This document shows, piece after piece, positions 8,102 to 15,622 of a stretch of DNA of 64,000 nucleotides (position 1 is its first letter; every line of letters begins with the position of its first letter). Made by a program: the position numbers and the translations under genes. The stretch is from the NCBI RefSeq assembly GCF_004761865.1, contig NZ_SJDM01000003.1, positions 147,237-211,236 on the forward strand. The letters run 5' to 3'. The DNA comes from Crenalkalicoccus roseus. Lineage in GTDB: Bacteria; Pseudomonadota; Alphaproteobacteria; Acetobacterales; Acetobacteraceae. The notes beneath the pieces were generated by a model. It ran no database searches, was not told where the DNA came from, and worked only from the letters and a program-made list of their open reading frames with translations.

Positions 8102-8919
8102 CTAGGGTCTGGACTCAACCAGTAGCTGACGGCTGCGGCGAGGAAGTTGCGGGCGGTCTTGTCGTATCGGGTGGCGATGCGGCGGAAATCCTTGAGGCGG
8201 CCGAACATGCGCTCGATGGCATTGCGGCGGCGGTAGAGGACGGGGCTGAAGCAGTGCTTCCAGCGTCGGGTGCGCTTGGATGGGATGTTTGGCACCGCGC
8301 CTTGGGCCTGGATCTGCGCGCGGATGGCATCGGTGTCGTAGGCCCGGTTCGCCATGACCGGGCATCGGGCGGCAGATGCGGCAGCAGAGCCTCGGCCGCG
8401 CGGCAGTCCGCGGCTTGGCCTGGGGTGAGCAGGAAGGCCAGCGGGCGGCCTTGGCCGTCGCTCAGGGCATGGATCTTGGTAGTGCGCCCGCCGCAGCTGA
8501 TGCCAAGCGCCTGGATCCGCTGCCCCCTTTGCCACCTGTAGCGCAACGGTGCGCCTTCACATGGGTGCTGTCGAGCAGCACCTCCGAAGGCGGGCCTCCG
8601 GCCGCGGCCAGGGCCTCGAACACCGCCTGCCAGCTGCCCTTGGCGGCCCAGCGCACGAAGCGGTTGTACAGCGTCTTGCGGGGGCCGTAGACGGCCGGGG
8701 CATCGGCCCAGCGGCTGTCAGAGCGCAGTGCGTGGACAATGCCGCTGAATCACCCGCCGGTCGTCCACCCGCGGCTTGTTCGGCAGCAATGGCGCAAGCC
8801 AGGCCCACTGGCGGTCACTCAGCCAGAACTCCCCAGACACCCTTCGCCCCCGCGCTGACGACAAGGGTGAAGCACAAACTGCGCTTCCGGGGAATCCCGT
8901 TTATGGGTCCAGATCCTAG
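8102..8919 (-). mobile_element. IS5-like element, copy B, complete but degenerate
   Basis: An 818-base element bounded by imperfect terminal inverted repeats: CTAGGGTCTGGACTCA at 8102-8117, and TGGGTCCAGATCCTAG at 8904-8919, which is its reverse complement with two mismatches. Size and transposase match the IS427 group of the IS5 family. It is inverted relative to copy A at position 1, so the 8 kb between them has the layout of a composite transposon. No clear target-site duplication is visible. Its right end lies 28 bases before the small secreted-protein gene, so it has replaced that gene's native promoter region. Confidence 0.85.
8112..8840 (-). pseudogene. IS5-family transposase, frameshifted
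   Basis: Starting from GTG at 8840 the protein reads VSGEFWLSDRQWAWLAPLL, the usual start of these transposases. The frame is then broken several times: an extra base near 8745 before [18 protein letters not shown], a -1 shift at the run of five G near 8535 before [14 protein letters not shown], and a missing base near 8357 before [13 protein letters not shown]. The C-terminus reads [20 protein letters not shown] and the stop seen in copy A has been lost through a two-base deletion. The G-run shift could be programmed frameshifting, as many IS427 elements use, but the other lesions make copy B inactive on its own. Confidence 0.8.
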
Positions 8920-8947
8920 TCTGGCGCCTCCTGGCGGGAGAGGACCG

Positions 8948-9256
8948 ATGCGGAGATCGTCCGGGCCCCTGGCGGCGCTCGCCATGCTGCTGCCGGCTGC
9001 GAGCGTGGCCGGGGAGCAGGCATGCTTCATTTCCTACGAGGCCTTCGAGGAGAAGATCCCCCACCTCGACATCGGGATCTGCCCCAGCCATCAGGTGGCG
9101 CCGGAGGAGGGGTTCTGCCGTATCGCCCTGCAGGGGCAGGCCGTGCTGATCTACCTGTTCCGCCACGGCGAGGCCGGGCCCTGCCTGGCGCAGGTGGACC
9201 GCTACACCGTCAACGAGTTCGTGGCGCCGTTCGGGACCACCTACACCAGGCCGTGA
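8948..9256 (+). CDS. Small secreted cysteine-containing protein, function unknown
   Basis: A 102-residue protein with an N-terminal secretion signal (LAALAMLLPAASVAG) and a mature part of about 80 residues containing four cysteines, which could form two disulfides in the periplasm. A strong ribosome-binding sequence, GGGAGAGG, lies just before ATG 8948. I do not recognise the family. The upstream insertion sequence ends 28 bases before the start codon, so transcription must now originate inside or beyond that element. It is convergent with the TraR/DksA-like gene, whose stop lies 11 bases away. Confidence 0.7.
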   Translation: MRRSSGPLAALAMLLPAASVAGEQACFISYEAFEEKIPHLDIGICPSHQVAPEEGFCRIALQGQAVLIYLFRHGEAGPCLAQVDRYTVNEFVAPFGTTYTRP

Positions 9257-9266
9257 GGGCGTTCCG

Positions 9267-9539
9267 TCACCCGCCCCCCGCCGCGCAGGCGGCGCACCAG
9301 CCGTACTCCCCGGCCTCCATGCGCGCGAAGGCCGCGTCGCGGCGCCGCTCCGTCGCCAGCCCCATCGCCTGAAGCTGAATCGCGTCCATGCGCGAGAGCC
9401 GGCCGACGCTGGTCTGGTCCAGCTCGACCGGGTCGCGGCTTTCCGCCGAGACGGCGCTGACGCCGAGCAGCGCCCCGCGCTCCGCCAGCAGCCGGGCGCG
9501 CAGCGCCGCGAGGTCGAGGCCGGGTGGGGCGTCCGTCAC
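9267..9539 (-). CDS. TraR/DksA-like protein with a truncated zinc finger
   Basis: A 90-residue protein resembling the N-terminal coiled coil and finger start of TraR/DksA regulators, which bind RNA polymerase through its secondary channel. The region FARMEAGEYGWCAAC is typical, but the chain ends seven residues later, so only the first cysteine pair of the C4 zinc finger is present and the usual second pair (CIxCA) is missing. The GTG start at 9539 overlaps the prfC stop codon in the arrangement GTGA, which implies translational coupling. It may be a shortened, still-functional variant or a gene damaged at its 3' end. Confidence 0.6.
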   Translation of the reverse strand: MTDAPPGLDLAALRARLLAERGALLGVSAVSAESRDPVELDQTSVGRLSRMDAIQLQAMGLATERRRDAAFARMEAGEYGWCAACAAGGG

Positions 9540-11179
9540 CGCTTTGCCTCCACCAGCCCGTGCTGCTCGCGCACGGCGTGGAAGCGCAGCATGGGCCATT
9601 CCTCTTCGGCACGGCGGCGGCGCCAGTCGGAGGCGAAGAACACCACCGCCTCGCCGTCATGGTCCTCCGCCGCGTCGCGGCGGTGGGCGGCGAGAAAGCG
9701 CTCCAGCGCCGCGCGGTCCTCCCCGGCGACCCAGCGCATCGTCTCCCAGGGCGTGGCATCGAAGCCGGCGGGAATGCCGTACTCCGCCTTCAGCCGGCTC
9801 TGCAGCACGTCGAGCTGGAGCTGCCCGACCACCCCGACCACGGGCGGCGAGCCGTCGAGCGGGCGGAAGAGCTGCACCACCCCCTCCTCGGCGAGCTGGG
9901 CGAGGGCGGTCCTCAGCTTCTTCGCCAGCATCGGGTCCTCGAGCCGCACGGTGCGCAGGATCTCGGGCGCGAAGGAGGGCACGCCGCGGAAATGCAGCGC
10001 CTCGCCCTCGGTCAGCGTGTCGCCGATGCGCAGCGTGCCGTGGTTGGCGATGCCGACCACGTCGCCCGGCCAGGCCTCCTCCGCCACCTGGCGATCTCGG
10101 GCGAAGAAGAACAGCGGCGCGTTCACCGGCACCTGCTTGCCGGTGCGCGCCTGCCGCAGCCGCATCCCCTTCAGCAGCCGCCCCGAGCAGAGGCGGAGGA
10201 AGGCGACGCGGTCGCGGTGGTTCGGGTCCATGTTGGCCTGGACCTTAAACACGAAGCCGGTCAGCCGCTCCTCGCCGGGCTCCACCCCGCGCGGATCGGC
10301 AGGACGGGGGCCGGGCGGCGGGGCGTAGCGCGCCAGCCCGTCCAGCAGATGGCCGACGCCGAAGTCGCGCAGCGCGCTGCCGAAGAAGACCGGGGTCAGC
10401 GTGCCCTCGCGGAACCGCCCCAGCTCGAATTCCGGACAGGCGGCGAGCGCCAGCCCGGCCTCCTCGGCCAGCGCCGCGGCCCGCGCCTCCCCCACCAGCG
10501 CGGTGAGGCGCGGATCGCCGGGGCCCGAGAGGGGCACGCCCGCCTCTTCCGTCGCGTCCACCGGCAGGAAGCGGTTGTCCAACAGGTCGAAGGTGCCGGC
10601 GAAGTCCTGGGCGCGGCCGACCGGCCAGGCGACCGGGGCGGCGTCAAGGGCCAGGGTCTTCTCGATCTCGTCGATCAGCTCGAAGGGGTCGCGCCCCTCG
10701 CGGTCCATCTTGTTGACGAAGGTGAGGATCGGGATGTCGCGCAGGCGGCAGACCTCGAACAGCTTGCGGGTCTGCGCCTCGATGCCCTTGGCGGCGTCGA
10801 GCACCATCACCGCCGCGTCCACGGCGGTGAGGGTGCGGTAGGTGTCCTCGGAGAAGTCCTCGTGGCCCGGCGTGTCGAGCAGGTTGAACACCAGCCCGCC
10901 GCGCTCGAAGGTCATCACCGAGGTGGCGACCGAGATGCCGCGGTCCTGCTCGATCTTCATCCAGTCCGAGCGGGTGCGCCGCGCATTGCCCTTGGCCCGC
11001 ACCGCCCCGGCGAGCTGGATGGCGCCGCCCTTCAGCAGCAGCTTCTCGGTCAGCGTGGTCTTGCCCGCGTCCGGATGGGCGATGATGGCGAAGGTGCGCC
11101 GCCGCGCCGCCTCGGCGGCGACCCGCTCGGCGGGGGCGTCGGCAGCGGGGCGTGCGAATTCGGCAGGGGCAGCGTCCAT
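9536..11179 (-). CDS. prfC: Peptide chain release factor 3
   Basis: A 547-residue GTPase that recycles release factors 1 and 2 from the ribosome after termination. The GTPase motifs are clear: the P-loop AHPDAGKT at residues 34-41, DTPGHEDF, and NKMD. Residues following the G domain (VFFGSALRDFGVGHLLDGL and onwards) match RF3 rather than EF-G, and the length is usual for the family apart from a slightly long N-terminal extension of about 20 residues. The downstream TraR/DksA-like gene overlaps its stop codon by three bases. Confidence 0.97.
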   Translation of the reverse strand: MDAAPAEFARPAADAPAERVAAEAARRRTFAIIAHPDAGKTTLTEKLLLKGGAIQLAGAVRAKGNARRTRSDWMKIEQDRGISVATSVMTFERGGLVFNLLDTPGHEDFSEDTYRTLTAVDAAVMVLDAAKGIEAQTRKLFEVCRLRDIPILTFVNKMDREGRDPFELIDEIEKTLALDAAPVAWPVGRAQDFAGTFDLLDNRFLPVDATEEAGVPLSGPGDPRLTALVGEARAAALAEEAGLALAACPEFELGRFREGTLTPVFFGSALRDFGVGHLLDGLARYAPPPGPRPADPRGVEPGEERLTGFVFKVQANMDPNHRDRVAFLRLCSGRLLKGMRLRQARTGKQVPVNAPLFFFARDRQVAEEAWPGDVVGIANHGTLRIGDTLTEGEALHFRGVPSFAPEILRTVRLEDPMLAKKLRTALAQLAEEGVVQLFRPLDGSPPVVGVVGQLQLDVLQSRLKAEYGIPAGFDATPWETMRWVAGEDRAALERFLAAHRRDAAEDHDGEAVVFFASDWRRRRAEEEWPMLRFHAVREQHGLVEAKR

Positions 11180-11299
11180 CGGGCACTCGTCGGGAGGAAG
11201 CGGGGGATGCCGGCTGGCGGCGGGGGCTCGCGCCCATGTAGGGGCGGCGCGGCGGGGATGCCAGCCGAGGGCGGTCCCACCACCCCCGGCCGGAAACCC

Positions 11300-12439
11300 T
11301 CAGGAGGGCGCGCCGGCGCCCCCGGCGGGGGCCGGAGCCTCGGCCGCCGGGATCGTTCCCGGCACCGGGCCAGCGCTGACGGGGGCGGGGTGCGGCAGCA
11401 CCGCGTCATGCAGCGCGATCACCCGCTCGGCCGAGGCGCGCCAAGTGGCGATGCGCGGCATGTGGTCCACCGGCCAGTTCAGCGCCCCGGCCACGTACTG
11501 GAAGGCCTGGGCCGCCTGCATCACCCAGCCGAGGGTCACCACGCCCGCGAGATAGGCCGGGGTGGCGGCGAGGAAGGGCAGGCCGCTGCCGAGCCGCGTG
11601 TTGCCGACGCAGAAGAGCTGCAGATGCGCATAGGCCCGGGTCTGGCGGTGGAAGGCGGCGGCGACCTTGCCGAACAGGCCGGACAGCACCGGCCCGCTCT
11701 CCGCCTCCGCCCGCCCGCCATCCCGCGCCCGCACCAGCGCGGCGCGGTACTCGGCCTCCATCGCCTGGCGGTGGTCGGTGGAGCGCACCAGTGGGCGGCC
11801 GAGCAGGGCGGCGAGCACCATGCCCGCCCCGGCGTAGAGCACGGCGATCCAGAGCAGATAGCCCGGCACGGCGTAGGGGATGCCGAGGATGGTGACCATC
11901 TCGTGGCTCGACAGCGCCCAGAGCACGCCGACGAAGCAGGTGAGGGTCATCGCCCCATGGGAGAGGGAAGAGGCGAGCTCCACCGCCTCCTCCGTGGCGA
12001 TGCGGGCATCCTCGTGGATGCGCCCATCCGCATTGGCTTCCCCCGGCGCCGCGCGCGGGGCGCCGCCGGCAAGCCAGCGGCCGGTCAGCTCCTGCGCCAG
12101 CCAAGCGCGCCAGCCGAGGGCGAGGCCGCGCCGCGCCTGCAGGTGCATGCAGGAGACGGCGGCGAAGGCGGCGACCAGCAGCAGCAGAACGGCGCATTCC
12201 AGCAGCACCGCCGGGGTGTCTCGCCGCTCCAGCGCGTCGAACAGGTCGCGGTGCCACTGGTTGAAGCGCAGCAGCAGCGCCACCTCGGTGGCGTTCAGCA
12301 GCAGCAGGCCGAGGGTGAGGCCCCAGGCCTGGCGGCGATGCTCGCTGGTCCAGAAGCCGCCGGCGATGCCGAGGAAGCGGCGCAGCGTGCCGCGCCAGGT
12401 TCCTGGCAGGGGCACCGGGGCCGCCGGCACGGGCGCCAT
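11300..12439 (-). CDS. SbmA/BacA-like inner-membrane transporter
   Basis: A 379-residue membrane protein. The segment FNQWHRDLFDALERRD corresponds to the YWNRDFFDALQ hallmark of SbmA/BacA and of ABC membrane-domain type 2 transporters, which import peptides and related molecules. At least five hydrophobic segments are present (about residues 38-56, 82-102, 155-180, 190-215 and 290-315). The chain stops after the membrane domain with a Pro/Ala-rich tail, so there is no fused ATPase, as in the proton-driven SbmA proteins. No ATPase gene is adjacent. The substrate cannot be read from sequence. Confidence 0.75.
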   Translation of the reverse strand: MAPVPAAPVPLPGTWRGTLRRFLGIAGGFWTSEHRRQAWGLTLGLLLLNATEVALLLRFNQWHRDLFDALERRDTPAVLLECAVLLLLVAAFAAVSCMHLQARRGLALGWRAWLAQELTGRWLAGGAPRAAPGEANADGRIHEDARIATEEAVELASSLSHGAMTLTCFVGVLWALSSHEMVTILGIPYAVPGYLLWIAVLYAGAGMVLAALLGRPLVRSTDHRQAMEAEYRAALVRARDGGRAEAESGPVLSGLFGKVAAAFHRQTRAYAHLQLFCVGNTRLGSGLPFLAATPAYLAGVVTLGWVMQAAQAFQYVAGALNWPVDHMPRIATWRASAERVIALHDAVLPHPAPVSAGPVPGTIPAAEAPAPAGGAGAPS

Positions 12440-12603
12440 CGCCTATCCCCCGCCGCCGGCCCGCACGGTCCGGGACCCGGAGGATGGAGCGGCTTGGTGC
12501 ATTCGAGGCTTCCCTGCTGGCGGACCGTGCCCGGCGCGGGCGGACCCCATACGCTTACGCTATTGCGGGAGCGGGGGAAGCGGTTCAACCGGCCCCGGCC
12601 GGC

Positions 12604-13098
12604 TCAGCCCGGCTCGGCGAGCAATCCTTCGAGATCGAGGCGCCGCGTGACCATCGCCAGCCCGCCCGCGGCGTCGCGCGGCCACTCCGCCTCGGGCCTG
12701 TCGCGGTAGAGCTCGACGCCGTTGCCGTCGGGATCGCGCAGATAGACCGCCTCCGACACGCCGTGGTCCGAGGCGCCGTCCAGCGGGATGCCGGCGGCCA
12801 GCACCCGGCGGACCACCGCAGCCAGGGCCGCGCGGTCGGGGTAGAGCAGGGCGACGTGGTAAAGCCCGGTGCTGCCGGGGGGTGGTGGCGACCCGCCCGC
12901 GCTCTCCCAGGTGTTGAGCGCGATGTGGTGGTGGTAGCCGCCGGCGGAGAGGAACACGGCGCGGCCGCCCATGCGCTGGGTCTCCTGGAGGCCGAGCACG
13001 TCGCGCCAGAAGCCAAGGGCACGGTCGAGATCGGCCACCTTCAGATGCACATGGCCGATGCGGAGCGCGGGGTGGGCGGGAATGGAGGGTGCAGGCAT
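12604..13098 (-). CDS. VOC-superfamily (glyoxalase/dioxygenase-like) protein
   Basis: A 164-residue protein of the vicinal oxygen chelate fold. Two paired modules are visible: IGHVHLKVADLDRALGFW near the N-terminus with YHHHIALN, then LYHVALLYPD with YLRDPDGNGVELYRDR near the C-terminus. The His and Glu positions suggest a bound metal, as in catechol 2,3-dioxygenase-like members. The frame is open further upstream, but ATG 13098 is preceded by GGAGA and gives the normal start. It stands alone between an SbmA-like gene and rpoH, so its substrate is not indicated. Confidence 0.85.
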   Translation of the reverse strand: MPAPSIPAHPALRIGHVHLKVADLDRALGFWRDVLGLQETQRMGGRAVFLSAGGYHHHIALNTWESAGGSPPPPGSTGLYHVALLYPDRAALAAVVRRVLAAGIPLDGASDHGVSEAVYLRDPDGNGVELYRDRPEAEWPRDAAGGLAMVTRRLDLEGLLAEPG

Positions 13099-13218
13099 GG
13101 CGGGGGTCTCCTTCGCCCCAAAACTGAGGCCAGCCGGACGCCCGCGCCAATCGGGCGGGGGAATGGGGCCGATCCGCGACACTCATGACCGGGCGCGGGT
13201 GGCCACCCCCGCGCGGCC

Positions 13219-14103
13219 TCAGGCGCTCTGCAGGCGCCGCTCCACGATCTGCTGCTTCATGCTCTTCTGCAGCTTCTCGAAGGCGCGCACCTCGATCTGG
13301 CGCACCCGCTCGCGGCTGATGCCGTATTGCTGGGACAGCTCCTCGAGGGTGGTGGGCTCGTCCTTGAGGCGGCGCTCGATTAGGATGTGCCGCTCGCGGT
13401 CGTTCAGGGTCTTGAGCGCCTCGCTCAGCAGGGCGCGGCGGTTGGACATGTCCTGCCGCTCGGCGAGCTCGGTCTCCTGACTCTCCTGCTCGTCCACCAG
13501 CCAGTCCTGCCACTCGCCCTCGCTCTCGGCGCGGACCGGGGCGTTCAGGCTGTGGTCGGGGCTGGCGAGGCGGCGGTTCATGGAGATCACGTCGGCCTCG
13601 GGCACGTCGAGCGTGCGGGCGATCTTCGCCACCTGCTCCGGCTTCAGGTCGCCCTCCTCGAGCGCGGCCATCTGGCCTTTCAGGCGCCGCAGGTTGAAGA
13701 ACAGCTTCTTCTGTGCCGCCGTGGTGCCCATCTTCACCAGCGACCAGGAGTGCAGGATGTATTCCTGGATCGCGGCGCGGATCCACCACATGGCGTAGGT
13801 GGCGAGGCGGAAGCCGCGGTCCGGGTCGAACCGCTTCACCGCCTGCATCATGCCGACATTGCCCTCGGAGATCAGCTCTCCCACCGGCAGGCCGTAGCCC
13901 CGATAGCCCATGGCGATCTTGGCGACGAGACGCAGGTGCGAGGTGACCAGCTTGTGGGCCGCCTTCTCGTCCCCCTGCTCCTTCCAGCGCTTCGCAAGCT
14001 CGTACTCCTCCTCGGGAGAGAGCATCGGGAATTTGCGGATCTCCTGGAGGTAGCGGGAGAGGTTGCCCTCCGGAGCGATGGGGATGACCGAGTTGGAAGC
14101 CAT
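13219..14103 (-). CDS. rpoH: RNA polymerase heat-shock sigma factor (sigma-32)
   Basis: A 294-residue sigma-70-family protein that directs polymerase to heat-shock promoters. Region 2 contains the core-binding and -10 recognition segments (GEGNVGMM-type GNVGMMQAVKRFDPDRGFRL, then TYAMWWIRAAIQEYI). The RpoH box QKKLFFNLRR follows, and the C-terminus has the region 4 helix-turn-helix (LEELSQQYGISRERVRQIE). The start is ambiguous: ATG 14103 gives MASNSVIP, the usual alphaproteobacterial N-terminus, while ATG 14112 sits only three bases after the GGAGG. The 230-base gap upstream presumably holds its promoters; I could not define them. Confidence 0.95.
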   Translation of the reverse strand: MASNSVIPIAPEGNLSRYLQEIRKFPMLSPEEEYELAKRWKEQGDEKAAHKLVTSHLRLVAKIAMGYRGYGLPVGELISEGNVGMMQAVKRFDPDRGFRLATYAMWWIRAAIQEYILHSWSLVKMGTTAAQKKLFFNLRRLKGQMAALEEGDLKPEQVAKIARTLDVPEADVISMNRRLASPDHSLNAPVRAESEGEWQDWLVDEQESQETELAERQDMSNRRALLSEALKTLNDRERHILIERRLKDEPTTLEELSQQYGISRERVRQIEVRAFEKLQKSMKQQIVERRLQSA

Positions 14104-14335
14104 CGTGAGCATCTGCCTCCTGCGCTGGCCGGCTCGCCCCGTGACGGCGGCGTCCGCGCCAGCGTCCGACCCTGGCAGCACGAACGCCACGCGGGCCCCC
14201 TGGGCCGACCCTCCCCCTGTCACGACGGGGTGAAGTCGGGCCGGCCGAGGCTTGCGGCACCCGTGTGGCGCTGCCGGGGAGGCTGATACCACGGCAGGGG
14301 AAGGCAGGGCAATCAAAACCGACCATGGCAGTCGG

Positions 14336-15346
14336 TTACTCGCTGTTACCATCCAGCAACACGAGCAGCGCCGCCAGATCGGCCGGCAGGGGGGAGGAGA
14401 AGCGGAGCCTCTCGCCGGAGACGGGGTGGCGGAAGCCCAGGGTCGCGGCGTGCAGCGCCTGGCGGGGAAAGGCAAGGAGCGCCCGCCGCGCCGGCTCGGG
14501 CAGCAGCCGGGCGGCCGCCGGGGCGCGGCGGAGATAGACCGGGTCGCCGACCAGCGGATGCCCCCGATGCGCGAGATGCACCCGGATCTGGTGCGTCCGC
14601 CCGGTGAGCAGGCGGCAGCGCAGCAGGGCGCAGGCCGTGCCCCAGGCCCGCTCCGTGGCGTAGCGGGTGAGGGCCGGCTTGCCGCTGCGGGCGACCACCG
14701 CCATGCGCTTGCGGTCCACGGGGTGGCGGCCGATGGCGCCCTCGATCTCCCCCGCGGGCGGCTCCGGCAGGCCCCAGACCAGCGCCAGATACTCCCGCTC
14801 CAGGTCGCGGGCGGCGAAGGCCGCGGAGAGGGCGTGATGCGCCCGCTCGGTCTTGGCCACCACCATCAGACCGGAGGTGTCCTTGTCCAGCCGGTGGACG
14901 ATGCCGGGCCGCCGCTCTCCACCGATGCCGGGCAGCTCCTCCCCGGCATGGGCGAGAAGGGCGTTGACCAGCGTGCCCTCCTGGTTACCGGGAGCGGGGT
15001 GGACGACCAGGCCCGCCGGCTTGTCCAGCACGATCAGCTCGGCATCCTCGTGCAGGATCGAGAGCGGCATGGCCTGGGGCCGCGGTGCCGCCGGCGCGGC
15101 GGGGGGAATGGAGAGGGCGTAGCGGCTGCCCGCGCGCACCGCCTCGGCCGGGTCGGAGAGCGGCGCGCCGTCGCGCCGCGCATGCCCCCCGGCGATCAGC
15201 GCCTTGACCCGGGAGCGCGACACCGACCCTATGGCGGCGGCCAGGAAGCGGTCGGCGCGCTCGCCGGCGGATTCCGGCCCGGCCGTGACCTCGAAGGTCG
15301 CGCCGGCGGGCTCGGGCAGGGGGGGCGAATCGGTGCGGGCGCTCAA
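14336..15346 (-). CDS. rluD: Ribosomal large-subunit pseudouridine synthase, RluD-type
   Basis: An RluA/RluD-family enzyme that converts uridines of 23S rRNA helix 69 or a related site to pseudouridine. An S4-like RNA-binding domain (GERADRFLAAAIGSVSRSRV) is followed by the catalytic domain with the conserved HRLDKDTSGL motif, whose Asp attacks the base, and TGRTHQIRVH. No ATG or GTG fits well near the N-terminus; TTG at 15346 is the most plausible start and gives 336 residues. That start overlaps the start of the divergent small membrane-protein gene at 15333. Assignment to RluD rather than RluC rests on overall layout. Confidence 0.9.
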   Translation of the reverse strand: MSARTDSPPLPEPAGATFEVTAGPESAGERADRFLAAAIGSVSRSRVKALIAGGHARRDGAPLSDPAEAVRAGSRYALSIPPAAPAAPRPQAMPLSILHEDAELIVLDKPAGLVVHPAPGNQEGTLVNALLAHAGEELPGIGGERRPGIVHRLDKDTSGLMVVAKTERAHHALSAAFAARDLEREYLALVWGLPEPPAGEIEGAIGRHPVDRKRMAVVARSGKPALTRYATERAWGTACALLRCRLLTGRTHQIRVHLAHRGHPLVGDPVYLRRAPAAARLLPEPARRALLAFPRQALHAATLGFRHPVSGERLRFSSPLPADLAALLVLLDGNSE

Positions 15347-15614
15347 GGTTCTGGTGGTGGTGATGGGGGTGCTGATCGTGTTCGGCACCGTGGCGCTGGC
15401 GATCGCCATCGTCCAGCGCCTGGGCGAGGCGGGCAGGGAGATCACGCGCGCCGACCTGTCCCTGGCGCTCCCCGAAGGGGCACGCATCGGCGGCATCGCC
15501 GCCGCGGCGGACGGGACGCTCGCGGTCTGGGTCACCGGCCCCGGAGAGGATCGGATCCTGCTCGTGGACCCCCGGCGCGGGCGGGTCGCGGGGGAGATCC
15601 GCGCGGGCCGGTGA
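15333..15614 (+). CDS. Small single-pass membrane protein, DUF6476-like
   Basis: A 93-residue protein starting at GTG 15333 (VRALKVLVVVMGVLIVFGTV), with one hydrophobic helix at about residues 5-28 and a short periplasmic part ending GEIRAGR. Such proteins are found beside rluD in alphaproteobacteria and correspond, as far as I can recall, to DUF6476; the function is unknown. The frame is open upstream, but an upstream start would place most of an N-terminal extension inside rluD. The two divergent genes overlap head to head by about 14 bases if the rluD TTG start is correct. Confidence 0.7.
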   Translation: MRALKVLVVVMGVLIVFGTVALAIAIVQRLGEAGREITRADLSLALPEGARIGGIAAAADGTLAVWVTGPGEDRILLVDPRRGRVAGEIRAGR

Positions 15615-15622
15615 GACGGGCA

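Noticed and set aside
8097-8924. Target-site duplication flanking IS copy B
   Set aside because: The flanks (GCTAAG on the left, TCTGG on the right) do not give a convincing direct repeat beyond the CTAG that is shared by the ends themselves.
9524-12709. A 1061-codon open frame opposite prfC and the SbmA-like gene
   Set aside because: It is a shadow frame. High GC removes stop codons on the opposite strand, and the translation is rich in Arg, Gly, His and Gln with no recognisable family.
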